NCBI GenBank assembly: GCA_022376925.1
Contig: JAIOJX010000024.1
Span: forward strand, 165,571,608 to 165,635,607
Source of the DNA: Tragulus kanchil
Taxonomy: Eukaryota; Chordata; Mammalia; Artiodactyla; Tragulidae
Length of the DNA: 64,000 nucleotides
Reading direction: 5' to 3'
The position numbers and the translations under genes are program-made. This document shows positions 1-11,362 of this stretch, one piece after another; position 1 is the stretch's first letter; every line of letters begins with the position of its first letter. The notes under the pieces were generated by a model. It was not told the origin of the DNA. It searched no databases and was given only the letters and a program-made list of their open reading frames with translations.

Positions 1-1000
1 TGAAGCATATAATAATTTGAAAGACAGGTAGGAGACCAGATGTTGGGCCTTGTAAACCATATTGAGCAACTGGGCTTTATCTGGATAGCACTTTGTAAAA
101 CATTGCAGACTTTAGGAGGAGGGTAACATGATCATATCTATATTTTGAAAAGATCACCCTGGTTGTATTTTAAAATCTAGATTTGAGGTTAGCTGTCTTA
201 GTAGTAGAGAGAATGGGGAGAGAATTAGATGATAGATTTAAGATATATCTCAGAATCGATAAGACTTGATTATTGATTGGATGTGGGAGAGCAGAGAGTC
301 AAGGATTATTCCCAGGTCGCTGACTTGGTGTGTTTTACTGAGATAAAGAATATAGGCGAAAAAAATAGGTTTGAGGGGAAAGCAAAATGTTGAGTATGAG
401 GAATTTGTGGGCACACTGATGGTGTTACCTAGTATTTAGTTACAAACATTATCTCTGAAAGTCAGGAGGGATATTTAGACTTGACATAGTTCATTTGAGA
501 GTCATTCGTGTATAACTGATTTCTGAAGCCATAGGAGTGGAGGAGAACATCCAGTGGAAGATTGTAGGTAGAAAGATAAGGAAGATGAAGTCAGAGTTCC
601 GACAAGCATGAACATTTGAGGGATGGACAGAAGAGACATCCACTTGAAGAGACCGAGAAGCAATCAGACAGATAGGAGGAGAAAGTAGGAAAGTTAGGTA
701 ACAGCAAAGACAAGGAAAATCATGTTTAATGAAAGACTAACAGTGGTGTCAAATGCTGCTTAGAGGTTAAGTAAGACAAGGACTGAGAAGTATCCGTTGA
801 ATTTAGCATCAAAGAAGTTGAAGAAAATTTTGTCAAGAGTGAAGGTGAGAAAGTAGAAAACTTCACTGGATACATATGCCTAGAAAAAGAGATAATATGG
901 TGTCTGTGGTTGGGACAGAGGTCAAAGAATCCATTTCTTATTAAAAGGAGGATTGGTAAAACTGATTTTTCACATTTTCCTGGCCTTTTGATGGTGGAAT
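1..1000 (+). repeat. Old mammalian interspersed repeat (family not named)
   Basis: The segment reads like a diverged member of a widespread mammalian repeat whose hallmarks include phrases such as 'gtcaaatgctgct' followed by 'aggttaagtaagacaaggac' (about 748-783) and 'gattggatgtgggagagcag' (about 275-294). Related sequence appears to recur at 10265-10745, 38530-38830 and 41630-41900. No ORF is preserved. The family assignment is from memory of the pattern and was not checked against a repeat library; boundaries are approximate. Confidence 0.4.
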
Positions 1001-1104
1001 ATCTCAGGGGAAAGAAGAAAAGAAGATAAAGATAAAGAAACGTTGAACCTTTGGAATTGATTCTGGCTGTCTCTGTGTTTCAGAGTCAAAAATAGCAAAT
1101 GTAT

Positions 1105-2905
1105 TGGGTATAAAAACAGACACATAGATCAACGGAACAAAATAGAGAGTCCGGAAATGAGCCCATGCACATGTGGTCAATTAGTTTACAACAGAGGAGC
1201 CAAGAAAACACAATGGGTAAGGGATGCTCTCTTTAGTAAATGGTGTCGGAAAAACTGAATGTCACCTGCAAAAGAATGAAACTGGACTTTTAACTTATAC
1301 TATACCCCAAATTAAATCAAAATGCATTAAAGAGTTGAATGTAAGACCTAAGATCATAAAACTACTTGAAGAAAACATAGATGGTAAGCTCTGTGACATT
1401 GGTCTTGGTGATGATTTTTTGGATTTGACACCAAAAGCAAAGGCAACAAAAGCTAACAAAACAAAAAGAAACAAAAACAAATGGAATTCCATTAAACTTA
1501 AGAGCTTCTGCACAGCAATTGAAACCATCAGCAAAATGGAAAGACAAGCTACTGATGGGGAGAAAATATTTGGAAGTTAATAAAATATTGGGAGTTAATA
1601 TTAAAAATATGTAAAGAACCCATGCAACTCAGTAGGAAAAAAACCCAAATGATCCAATTAAAAATGGGCAGAGAATCTGAATAGTTTTTCCGAGAAGATA
1701 TGCAGACGGCCAAAAGGCGCATGAAAAGATGCTCAACATCACTAATCATCATGAAAGGTACATAAAAGCTACAATGAGATATGATCTCATACCAGTTAGA
1801 ATGGCAGTGATAAAAAGATAAGAAATAATAAGGGTTGGTGACAATGTGGGGAAAAGGAAATAGTTGTACACTGTTAGTGGGAATGTAAATTGGTGCAGCC
1901 ACTATGAAACTAGTAGGAAGATTCCTCAGAAAAATTAAAAATAAAATTGTCACATGATCCAGAAATTCCAATTCTGTGTATTTATTTGAAGAAAATGAAA
2001 ACACTGACTCAGAAAGATAGGCACACCCCTATACACATTACAGCCTTGTTTACAATAGCCAAGAAAAGGAAACAGCCTATTACTATTGATGGATGAATGA
2101 ATAAAGACATATTTTAGGGATAAAAAGATGGAATTTTGCCATTTGTGAATACATGGATGGGCCTTGAGGGCATTATTCTAAAGTGAAATGTCAGACATAG
2201 AAAGACAAATGTATGATTTCATTTATATGTGCTATCTAAAGCAAAACAAATGAAAACTAAAAACCAAGCTCATAGATACAGAGAATGGATTAGCAGTTGC
2301 CAGAGGTGTGGGATGGGTGGAATGGGTGAAGTGATTTAACTGGTCCAAGCTTTCAGTTATGAAATAAATAAGTCACAGGAATGTCACGTGCAGCCTGGCG
2401 ACTATAGTTACTAGTGCTGCATTGTATATGTGACAGTTCTGAAGAGAGGAAATCTTAAGCTCTCATCAAAGAAAAAAGAATTGTGTTACCAGGTATGGTG
2501 ATGATATTAAACAAACTTCTGATGATTTCATTTCATAATACAATGCAAATATTAAATCATTATATCATAACCTAAATCTAATATATGCTAATTATACCTA
2601 AATTTTGTTTTGAAGTTGAACTTTTTTTTTTTTAATTTTGCCCTCTTTTATTGTTTTTTTATTTATTTATTTTCATCCATCTTTACTCTTTGGCCTGTGT
2701 TGGCCTCCCATTGCACTGGTCTCTCCCGTTGCAGAGCACCAACTCTGGGCAAACTCGCTCCAGAGCAATGACTTGTAACTGGACACGATTGTCCAGCTGC
2801 TCCGCGGCACGTGGAATCTTCCCGGGCCAGGAACCGAACTTGCACTTCACCCACTGGACCACCAGGGAAGCCCTATACCTAAATTTTTAAAAAACAAAAA
2901 CAAAT
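1105..2905 (+). mobile_element. L1 LINE, 3' half, degenerate (ORF2 C-terminus plus 3' UTR)
   Basis: This is the classical L1 ORF2 3' region in sense orientation. A 118-codon open stretch at 1224-1580 is the remnant of the ORF2 C-terminal region, with the Thr-Pro-Lys-Ala-Lys-Ala-Thr-Lys-Ala pattern typical of mammalian L1. Downstream come the usual 'catgaaaagatgctcaacat' (1720-1739) and 'tgggaatgtaaattggtgca' (1879-1898) landmarks. The reading frame is broken many times, so it cannot encode a working reverse transcriptase. It is 5'-truncated. Its 3' tail is split by the SINE at 2607-2873. Confidence 0.85.
2607..2873 (-). mobile_element. Type-B CHR-like SINE (tRNA-derived) inserted in the L1 tail
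   Basis: The antisense strand reads a tRNA-like head ('gggcttccctggtggtccag' class, here ending 'accaccagggaagccc') and a tail ending in 'atggatgaaaataa' plus poly-A. It is flanked by a perfect 14-bp target-site duplication, tatacctaaatttt, at 2593-2606 and 2874-2887, placing the insertion in the tail of the older L1. A short non-A stretch (2607-2621) lies between the poly-T and the duplication, which is slightly unusual. It is shorter than the other type-B copies. Confidence 0.9.
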
Positions 2906-3814
2906 GTACTTTACCAGAACTATCAACTCCATTGCCTAAAGGGAACATGCGTATGTCCAACAAAAGCTGCTAGTCTAAGTTGTACTGACAATACTTATAT
3001 TTTCTAGGGGCTGAGCATAATTGTTTGGAGAGTTTCTTTGCTGTAGTAAGAAGAAATCTTGACTGAAAGGAATCCCCTAATTTGTCCAAAGTCTTTAGTT
3101 AAGTGCCAAGTATATACTGGACTCTAATAAAAATTATAGAATACAAGAACTCAAGGGACTGTAGAGATGAACTTGTTCAAAATCTTTTTTTTTTCCTGAC
3201 GTATCAGTCAGTGTTTTGATAGGAAATGAATGACACGCTGGGTATAGCTGAAGGGAGTTTAATAAAGAGACTATTTACAGAGATGTGGGGAGGGTCAAGG
3301 GAGCAACTAGGTAGAGTTCCCTTGTGAAGCTGAAACCATTATCCTTCAGGAGCTGTGGCTCTAGAGTAATGTCGCCAGAAAAATACAGTGAGGCAGGGAG
3401 AGTGAGAGGGTTGGGAGGGGCTAGCAGAGTTATTCACAGAAGCCAGTCTCTGGGGTGCAGGGAAGTGTGAGAATGGAGGGGCAGGAAGGCAAGCAGAGAA
3501 TACTCAGCCTATCTAATAAGAAAAAGCCCCATGAGACATTGGGGACTAATGCCCTTCCAATTAATAAAGAATCTCCTCCCAGTTATATGTAAATTCAGTA
3601 CCCTCTTCAATTGTAGATAACAGTTACTTCAAATGGGATGTGATGGATAGGTGTGGAACTTGTTAATTTACTAGTAAACTAAATGTTGCACCTCTGAACC
3701 CATGAAATAAGATGGTTAGTTATCCAGAAAGTCTGGAAGACAAACTATGAATCAAAACGGACTGACAGAAGAGTATGGTGTGGTAAGAGACCTATGAAAT
3801 TGAGAAGGCTGCAG
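2906..3814. other. Intronic sequence, no gene seen; possible old repeat at 3190-3560
   Basis: Nothing coding is visible. The part around 3230-3420 ('gggagtttaataaagagac' ... 'gaggcagggagagtgagagg') resembles an old mammalian repeat pattern, but I cannot name the family. The rest looks like low-copy intron. Confidence 0.4.
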
Positions 3815-5022
3815 ACTTTTAGTTTCAAGATGACAGAATAAACACACATCTACTCTCTTTCTTCACCCCTCATTCATTATTCATTTCTGAAAATATCATC
3901 ACCAAATAGGGAAAACAAGCAAAAAAGGCCTAAGCTCCATCTTTGATAAATCAAGGAGACATATTAATAAATAACCCTAAACCACAAGGTACAGAGATGG
4001 AGAGTGGGTGGAAGGCTGGTGCATGACTTTGCAGAGCGTAGAAAGGTCAGAGCCAAGTGCCTGTGGAGGGCGGTGCAGATGGAAAGCAAGCTGACTCACA
4101 GCTGTCTGCAAAACGTGAGGCGTTAGAGGCCCGGGGCTCACGGGAAGCAGGGAGACATGGTGGTGGGGTTTATTTGAAAGTCTTAATGAGGAGCAGGTGG
4201 ACTCTCAGAGCCCACTCTTACCTGGCTAAAAAGGGAAGCCATTTCCCCCCACTGTTGCAGGGGTCTCTGGAGAAACAAAGATTATCTGGACTTGGGGACG
4301 CTGAGCACTGACAAAGCCAGGGCCAGAAGAGAGTTGAAAGTTAGGAGGTTAGAAGACTGTTCTCTGGGTCTCTGAAAGGAGAAGGTTGTGTGTCTGAACA
4401 GTGCAGCTCCCTTTCTCCGGTCAGCTGTGGCGTACTGGGATCCTCAGCACGTCACACCCCACCAGGAATATTAGAAGATCCTTCTCAGAGAAAGCTGGAA
4501 CCATCCTCGAGAAAAGACCTATAGATACTGATGCTTGGTGACTCCTTTTCCCCCCAAATTCTCCAACTACTCTATGACCATATTTGAAAGCTTCTAGCCA
4601 GCTTTTTAATGACTCACTCTTAAAGATGACAGGGCATCCAAAGATAATTGGTTTTTGGAAGAAGGCCTCCAACGTGAAGTAAACAAAGGAAAAGGGAACT
4701 CAGAGGAAACAGAGACAAGGCTGAGAGCAGAAAATTCCTTTAAAGGCATCCTGTTGTCCTCAGAGAGTAAAATGTTGGAAAAAAGACTACAATGTTACTT
4801 TTTAAAAAAGAACAAATAATAAAAAAGAGTTTTTGGCAGTTAAAAATATGATAGCTGAAACAAAAAGTCCAGTAAGAATGTTGAAAGAATTATGATAAAG
4901 TAGGGAAAAAAAGGATGGACAATAAAAGAGAGAAAGATAGGAAAACTTATAGATCAATTCCAGAAATAAAATATCCAACCAGACGAACAGTAAACAATCA
5001 TTAGAAAATTGTCACCACTGTT

Positions 5023-5141
5023 ATTATTATTTTGGCCCTGCTATACAGCTTATGGGATCTTAGTTCCCTGACCAGGTATTGAACCTGGGTCATGACAGTG
5101 AAAGCACCAAGTCCTAACTACTGGATTGCCAGGGCATTCCC
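5023..5141 (-). mobile_element. CHR-1-type tRNA-derived SINE fragment
   Basis: The antisense strand reads a short tRNA-derived SINE: the + strand shows 'gggatcttagttccctgacc', then 'gtcctaactactgga' and an end in 'gggcattccc', close to the cetartiodactyl CHR-1 pattern. The internal tRNA-like promoter boxes are diverged. It sits inside the old L1/HAL1-like element and is carried into the assembly duplication. Confidence 0.75.
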
Positions 5142-6042
5142 AGAAAATTATTATTTTTAAAAATAACATTTCTCCAAAATGAAAATATGTATTCTCAGAT
5201 TGAAAGGTGCTCATGGGGTATTCAGCATAATAAGAAAAAAACAATTATTCCTCAGTAAAAACAAAAAACAACAACCCAAGGTATATCATTTGGGAATTTT
5301 GAAACTTGAATGTTAGCAGAAACACTCCACACTGATTGAGAGAGCAAGAGAAAAGAAGGAAAAGAGATCACAATCAAAGAAACAGGAATGAAAACTACTT
5401 TATTAAAAAATAACTTTGGAAGCTCCAAGGCTACTATGCAATGTCTTCAAAATATGGGTGAATTTTAGCTGAGAGTAAATGAATTGATCAAGTATATGGA
5501 CAGAATAAAACATTCTCAAACATGCAAAGTTTAAAAGTCTACAACATGTAATCAACCAGAACTAGGGAGAAAACCAAGAAAGAAGTCAACATGGGAACTT
5601 GGAGAAATGGGAAATCTAGCACAGGAGCGAGGAGCTGGGTGTATGGAAGATCCCCGATGGCTCAGCGGCAGCCGACGTGAGAAGTCCTGGCAGAACATCC
5701 AGGACCCCCAGACGCTTAGCAAATACCCTGCACAGATTAGAACCTGATGAGGGAAGGAAAAATGGAATTGATAAATATTATCAGGAAAAGAAAGACTTGA
5801 GAGATCTCACATGTTTGTTGAAAATGAATTGAGTGACGTTTAGTTTTTATAGGGTATGGGAAGGCTTAGCTGGAGATGCAAATAAAACTAAGCAAATGTG
5901 GAAATTTGGTAATTATTAAATATGGGAAAAAAGGATGGACAATAAAAGAGAGAAAGATAGGAAAACTTATAGATCAATTCCAGAAATAAAATATCCAACC
6001 AGACGAACAGTAAACAATCATTAGAAAATTGTCACCACTGTT

Positions 6043-6161
6043 ATTATTATTTTGGCCCTGCTATACAGCTTATGGGATCTTAGTTCCCTGACCAGGTATT
6101 GAACCTGGGTCATGACAGTGAAAGCACCAAGTCCTAACTACTGGATTGCCAGGGCATTCCC
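6043..6161 (-). mobile_element. CHR-1-type SINE, assembly copy of 5023-5141
   Basis: This is an exact positional copy (offset 1020) of the SINE at 5023-5141 inside duplication 1. It is not an independent insertion. Confidence 0.75.
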
Positions 6162-6946
6162 AGAAAATTATTATTTTTAAAAATAACATTTCTCCAAAAT
6201 GAAAATATGTATTCTCAGATTGAAAGGTGCTCATGGGGTATTCAGCATAATAAGAAAAAAACAATTATTCCTCAGTAAAAACAAAAAACAACAACCCAAG
6301 GTATATCATTTGGGAATTTTGAAACTTGAATGTTAGCAGAAACACTCCACACTGATTGAGAGAGCAAGAGAAAAGAAGGAAAAGAGATCACAATCAAAGA
6401 AACAGGAATGAAAACTACTTTATTAAAAAATAACTTTGGAAGCTCCAAGGCTACTATGCAATGTCTTCAAAATATGGGTGAATTTTAGCTGAGAGTAAAT
6501 GAATTGATCAAGTATATGGACAGAATAAAACATTCTCAAACATGCAAAGTTTAAAAGTCTACAACATGTAATCAACCAGAACTAGGGAGAAAACCAAGAA
6601 AGAAGTCAACATGGGAACTTGGAGAAATGGGAAATCTAGCACAGGAGCGAGGAGCTGGGTGTATGGAAGATCCCCGATGGCTCAGCGGCAGCCGACGTGA
6701 GAAGTCCTGGCAGAACATCCAGGACCACCAGACGCTTAGCAAATACCCTGCACAGATTAGAACCTGATGGGGGAAGGAAAAATGGAATTGGTAAATATTA
6801 TCAGGAAAAGAAAGACTTGAGAAATCTCACATGTTTGTTGAAAATGAATTGAGTGACGTTTAGTTTTTATAGGGTATGGGAAGGCTTAGCTGGAGATGCA
6901 AATAAAACTAAGCAAATGAGGAAATTTGGTAATTATTAAATATGAG

Positions 6947-7514
6947 AAACAGTTGTCACAGAAAGAAAATCAATTATTTTTCATTGTTTGATTCATAAAT
7001 GAATGATAGTCTCAATAATTAATATACCAAATATAGGTTTAGCCACACTTTTTTGGCGTAAATTTATTGAGGAAGATGGCGGAAGGTGGGTTGTAAGCTA
7101 GGACTCTCATTTACCATAGTCAGATGGCCATAGGTGACATTAACACGGGAAACCTAGGAGACAGCGTTTCACTTGGATTATTTGACACGTTACAGTGAGG
7201 GCTGGCTGACGGGGTCTGACTCGGGGGCACTGTGCAGGATGAGGACGAGACGGGAGAGCCAGGGACTGCTTCTGTTGCTGAGGCCTCTTAGGGGTTTTGA
7301 CCTTTTAGATTATGTGCATATATTCTTTTGGCAAAAATTAAGGAAAGGATAGAGAGAGGGGTGAATGAAATGAAGGGTAACTGGAAGATGAAGACACGAG
7401 AAGAGTCAGTGAGTCACAGTTAGAAACGGAGGACAGACGAGCTGCTGGACTGTGGCCCAAAGAGAAAGGCCTGGGAGAGACCTGTGGGTGGGTTTTGAGT
7501 GAATCCAAGAATTC
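6947..7514. other. Intronic sequence, nothing recognised
   Basis: AT-rich, then a moderately GC-rich stretch (7070-7290). No ORF, RNA gene or named repeat is recognised. Confidence 0.5.
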
Positions 7515-7533
7515 AAGAAAATACAGGCATCTT

Positions 7534-7635
7534 CTTTTTTTTTTAATTTTTATTTTACTTTTACAGAGTTTTGTTGTTTACAGATATGTATGATCCCAGA
7601 TTAGTCATATGTGTATCCCCCCATCCCACCCCTCC
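7534..7635 (-). mobile_element. Hyper-truncated ruminant L1 3' end
   Basis: This is about 100 bp of L1 3' terminus in antisense: poly-T, then 'gttgtttacagatatgtatg' and 'ttagtcatatgtgtat'. The same tail recurs at 29326, 46270 and 52005. Imperfect target-site duplications flank it ('aagaaaatacaggcatctt' at 7515-7533 and 'aagaatacagggatctt' at 7636-7652), so it is a separate, very short retrotransposition. Confidence 0.8.
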
Positions 7636-7865
7636 AAGAATACAGGGATCTTTTGCTTAATGGCAGGAACCTATTAAAAAAATCAGATGTTCTGCACAAA
7701 ATCATTAAGTGGCGGCCTATTTCTTATTGTTTTAATAGGAAAATTTACAACGCATTGCTCTTCAACTCAGAACCTCTAATTTTCTACAATGTTACAAAAA
7801 CACAGTAAAAATTCCCCGCAATAAGTTACTTAGAAATACAATGAAAAGTACTTCAGTTTTCTTTT

Positions 7866-8212
7866 TTAAAAAATTAATTCTATTCATTTATGGCTGTGTT
7901 TGGTCTTCACTGCCGCTCGGGCTTTTGTCTGGTTGCGGTGAGCGCAGGCTGCTCTCCAGTTGGGGTGCTTGGGCTTCTCACTGTGGGGCTTCCCTCGGCC
8001 CGGAGCGCCGGCTCTAGCGAGTGTGGGCTTTGGTCGCTGCGGCAGGCGGGCTCAATAGCTGCCATTGCCGGGCTTCAGAGCTCAGGCGCAGGCGTTGTGG
8101 CGCACAGGTGTGGGTGCTCTGCAGCAGGTGGGAGCTTCCCGGATCAGGGATCCAACCCACAGCTCCTGCACTGGCGGGCAGATTCTTTACCGCGAGCTCC
8201 CAGAGAGGCCCC
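7866..8212 (-). mobile_element. CHR-2-type SINE (tRNA-derived), GC-rich
   Basis: In antisense it shows the cetartiodactyl CHR-2 layout: the + strand reads 'atggctgtgtttggtcttca', then repeated 'gcgcaggct'/'gggcttctcactg' modules, then 'gggagcttcccggatcaggg' and 'ctgcactggcgggcag' near the tRNA-like head. The right end is diverged ('ccagagaggcccc' in place of 'ccagggaagcccc'). ORFs here are SINE-derived and not genes. A partial copy lies at 9124-9317 because duplication 2 begins inside this SINE. Confidence 0.8.
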
Positions 8213-9118
8213 ACCACTTTCCTGAGCATCAGACAGTGCGGGGCTTAACCAGCAGTCCCCTTACCCAGTAGGACGGCGTGCCTTCTCTGGGACGCCTGGC
8301 GTCCCAGCGGACAGACACTGTCTCCTGACCTGTGTTGTTACGTCCTCGGGCCTTTCGCGATGGCTGTTCTCGTACATCCCTCGCTGTCACACTCTGCTTC
8401 ACCTGTACCCCGTGCCTGTACCCGACCTTCCTATGACATGCCCCGGCACCAGCTGCTGATTGTTTATTCAAAGGGGTGGTAAAGGTCGCGCCTTTCCACA
8501 GGTTTGCCTGGTGACGAATGAGCTCACCTGACGTCCATTCCCCCATGATTGGTTTCCGCCCCTTCCCCCAGCCCGGGCTCCAGGGCTGCTGCTTCCGCCT
8601 CTTCCACACACAGTGGCCTGTGGCTCCAGGCCCCTGCTCCAGACGTGTAAGCTTCCCTGTTCCTTAAACCATTGGTGTCCCTGTTGCTGACTCCAGGCTC
8701 TTTCTTTGGTCTGGAAATTGGGCAGACGCAGGCCTTGTCGCCTGTGGGGTGAGGCCGACAGTTGTTTCAGGTTTGGGGATGTAAGTGTATTTTTTGTCTT
8801 AAGTGGGCACCTTTCAAAGAGTATTGAACTGGGAGAGGTATACAGTCTATGCAGTTTAAGTATCAAAAACCAAGAGGTCAGGAAAATGTTAGCTGGGGAG
8901 ACGTTTTCTAAGGTCTGTCCCTACTTTGCTAGCTCGGGATTCAGGTTGCTGTAGACTTGTGTCTCGTTTCTGTGTATTCTTGGAGTTGGCCTTGGAGGCC
9001 AAGAAGAAAGGACTAAACTGCTCTTATGAATTTTAGAGACAGCTGGCTGGCTTGCAAAACAGGGTGCAACTCTGAAGGCCAGCTTTGGCCAAAGATGTGC
9101 TCAGTTGGCTTCTTCCCA
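8213..9118. other. Low-copy, CpG-containing intronic sequence, no gene recognised
   Basis: Open stretches on both strands (for example 8229-8609 and 8468-8866 on the minus strand) carry no recognisable domain and no splice context. The sequence is GC-richer than its surroundings up to about 8640. It recurs at 9318-10223 only through duplication 2. I see no promoter or RNA gene. Confidence 0.5.
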
Positions 9119-9123
9119 AAGCT

Positions 9124-9317
9124 CCGGAGCGCCCGGCTCTAGCGGGCCCCAGGCGGGCTCAATAGCTGCCATTGCCGGGCTTCAGAGCTCAGGCGCAGGC
9201 GTTGTGGCGCACAGGTGTGGGTGCTCTGCAGCAGGTGGGAGCTTCCCGGATCAGGATCCAACCCACAGCTCCTGCACTGGCGGGCAGATTCTTTACGCGA
9301 GCTCCCAGAGAGGCCCC
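9124..9317 (-). mobile_element. CHR-2 SINE fragment, assembly copy of part of 7866-8212
   Basis: This is the left-truncated copy of the SINE, starting at the duplication junction. It has small deletions relative to the original and is not an independent insertion. Confidence 0.75.
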
Positions 9318-10264
9318 ACCACTTTCCTGAGCATCAGACAGTGCGGGCTTAACCAGCAGTCCCCTTACCCAGTAGGACGGCGTGCCTTCTCTGGGACGCC
9401 TGGCGTCCCAGCGGACAGACACTGTCTCCTGACCTGTGTTGTTACGTCCTCGGGCCTTTCGCGATGGCTGTTCTCGTACATCCCTCGCTGTCACACTCTG
9501 CTTCACCTGTACCCCGTGCCTGTACCCGACCTTCCTATGACATGCCCCGGCACCAGCTGCTGATTGTTTATTCAAAGGGGTGGTAAAGGTCGCGCCTTTC
9601 CACAGGTTTGCCTGGTGACGAATGAGCTCACCTGACGTCCATTCCCCCATGATTGGTTTCCGCCCCTTCCCCCAGCCCGGGCTCCAGGGCTGCTGCTTCC
9701 GCCTCTTCCACACACAGTGGCCTGTGGCTCCAGGCCCCTGCTCCAGACGTGTAAGCTTCCCTGTTCCTTAAACCATTGGTGTCCCTGTTGCTGACTCCAG
9801 GCTCTTTCTTTGGTCTGGAAATTGGGCAGACGCAGGCCTTGTCGCCTGTGGGGTGAGGCCGACAGTTGTTTCAGGTTTGGGGATGTAAGTGTATTTTTTG
9901 TCTTAAGTGGGCACCTTTCAAAGAGTATTGAACTGGGAGAGGTATACAGTCTATGCAGTTTAAGTATCAAAAACCAAGAGGTCAGGAAAATGTTAGCTGG
10001 GGAGACGTTTTCTAAGGTCTGTCCCTACTTTGCTAGCTCGGGATTCAGGTTGCTGTAGACTTGTGTCTCGTTTCTGTGTATTCTTGGAGTTGGCCTTGGA
10101 GGCCAAGAAGAAAGGACTAAACTGCTCTTATGAATTTTAGAGACAGCTGGCTGGCTTGCAAAACAGGGTGCAACTCTGAAGGCCAGCTTTGGCCAATACG
10201 ATGTGCTCAGTTGGCTTCTTCCCAGAAATTCTTCCCTCTGCTGGGGTCTTGGAAGCAGCCCTTT

Positions 10265-10745
10265 ATTGAAACTTGCTCTGTGCCGGGTATTGTTGTAGGT
10301 ATCAACCGTGAATACAGTCAGTGAAGCCTCTGCTTTCGTAGAACTTACGTGCTGGTGGCTGTGGTGATGGTGGGAGATGATGAACAGCCCTACAAGCAAA
10401 TCCAAAGATAGCATCAGCGAGAGCTAGGCAGAATTATAGGCGGCAGAAAGGGGAAGCAGCCGCCTTAGATAGGGAATTAGGAGAAGGCCTCTTTAAGGAG
10501 CCATTTGAAGAGAGACCTGAGGGAGCGATTGGAGAGGGGAGGCAGAGGCCAGCAAATGCCGGAGCCCCTCGGGTGAAAGACTGCCCGGCACGCTCCAGGA
10601 ATGGTCGAGGCCTGTGTGGACGGGGTGTGGGGAGCGGGGAGCGGCAGAGTGGTGGGAGGAGAGCTGAGAGTTGGTGGCCCAGCGTGTAGAGCCTTGTTTG
10701 CATTTCATTCCAAGCCTCACAGAGCCTTTGGAGGGCTATGAGCTG
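10265..10745 (+). repeat. Old mammalian interspersed repeat (same class as 1-1000)
   Basis: A diverged pattern 'gaatacagtcagtgaagcct', 'gtagaacttacgtgctgg', 'gaaggcctctttaaggag', then a Gly/Arg-rich purine stretch, matches a common ancient mammalian repeat in sense orientation. The minus-strand ORFs at 10434-10769 and 10493-10720 are shadows of this purine-rich sequence. The family name is not assigned. Confidence 0.4.
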
Positions 10746-10854
10746 AGGATAGCAAGATGGGATTGACATTGATTTGAGTTCTTTCAGCTGGGAGTACTAC
10801 ACTGTAGCTTCTACTGGCAAGGGAGGAAACAATTTTAAAAAAAAGGTAAAGGAA

Positions 10855-11362
10855 TATGAGGACATCAAAACTGAAAGACACATGCGTCCCATTGTTCACT
10901 GTAGCACTATTTACAAAGGCTAGAACATGGGAGCAACCTAGATGTCTATTTAGGATAAAGAAACCGTGCTACATATATACAATGGAGTATTACTCAGCCA
11001 TGAAAAGAAATGCATTTGAATGAGTTCTAATGAGGTGGATGAATCTAGAACCTGCTATACAGAGTGAGGCATGTCAGAGAGAGAAGGATAGCTATTGTAT
11101 ACTAACACATAGAATCTAGAAAGATGGTGCTGATAAGTGAATATGCAGAGCTGCATTGAAGAGGCGGACCTGGAGAACAGTCTTATGGGCACTGAGGTGA
11201 GGGAGGGGACTGTGCTGTGGAACTAGGGGCTCTCAGACAGGGGCTCTGGAGGGGTGGGGTGGGGAGGGAGGTGCGGGGAAGTTCGAGAAGTGGGGGACAT
11301 ATGTATACCTATTCAGACCGATGGATGGCAGTAAACAACAAATCCTCTTAAAAAATAAAAGG
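10855..11362 (+). mobile_element. Ruminant L1, 5'-truncated 3' end
   Basis: L1 3' landmarks in sense order: 'cactatttacaaaggctaga', 'atacaatggagtattactca', 'tggatgaatctagaacctg', a G-rich 3' UTR tract (11251-11276), 'gacatatgtatacctattca' and 'gatggcagtaaacaacaaat', then an A-rich tail ending near 11362. It is about 500 bp long and has no coding capacity. The poly-purine tract in the 3' UTR is a usual L1 feature. Confidence 0.85.

Larger units (their letters stand above)
3815..6946 (+). mobile_element. Old L1/HAL1-like element, 5' UTR and ORF1 part, degenerate
   Basis: From about 4830 the order of landmarks follows the L1/HAL1 ORF1 region: 'aaaaatatgatagctgaaac', then 'ttatagatcaattccagaaa', then 'cagattgaaaggtgctcatg', then 'gcaatgtcttcaaaatatgg', then 'aaaccaagaaagaagtcaac'. 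No ORF survives. The stretch 3815-4830 could be the element's 5' UTR ('tttcaagatgacagaataaa' start), but this is weaker. A small CHR SINE interrupts it, and a 1020-bp piece is duplicated in the assembly. Confidence 0.5.
4907..6946. repeat. Direct duplication 1 (unit 1020 bp), probable assembly artefact
   Basis: Copy 1 is 4907-5926 and copy 2 is 5927-6946, abutting with no spacer. The copies are identical through roughly the first 780 bp. They differ by about five single-base substitutions in the last 240 bp (for example 5706 c versus 6726 a). The unit starts and ends at unrelated points inside an old L1-like element, with no target-site duplication and no shared boundary motif beyond a few A residues. 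Confidence 0.9.
8000..10223. repeat. Direct duplication 2 (unit about 1104 bp), probable assembly artefact
   Basis: Copy 1 is about 8000-9118 and copy 2 about 9124-10223. The unit begins inside the CHR-2 SINE. Copy 2 lacks about 20 bp near its start and has several single-base losses relative to copy 1 (ccgcgagc/acgcgagc, gtgcgggg/gtgcggg, gatcaggg/gatcagg). The tail of copy 1 is degraded (ccaaagatgtgc versus ccaatacgatgtgc). Such indels look like sequencing error and not like mutation. Confidence 0.9.

Noticed and set aside
1224..1580. 118-codon ORF as a gene
   Set aside because: It is the remnant of L1 ORF2 inside a longer, frame-broken L1; no independent gene.
7866..8212. CpG island promoter
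   Set aside because: The CpG-rich stretch coincides with a CHR-2 SINE whose CpGs come from the element itself; no transcription-start features seen.
8229..8866. Minus-strand ORFs of 126 and 132 codons as a duplicated gene pair with 9189-9713 and 9572-9970
   Set aside because: No domain, no conserved start and stop context, and the pair arises from an assembly-type duplication, not gene duplication.
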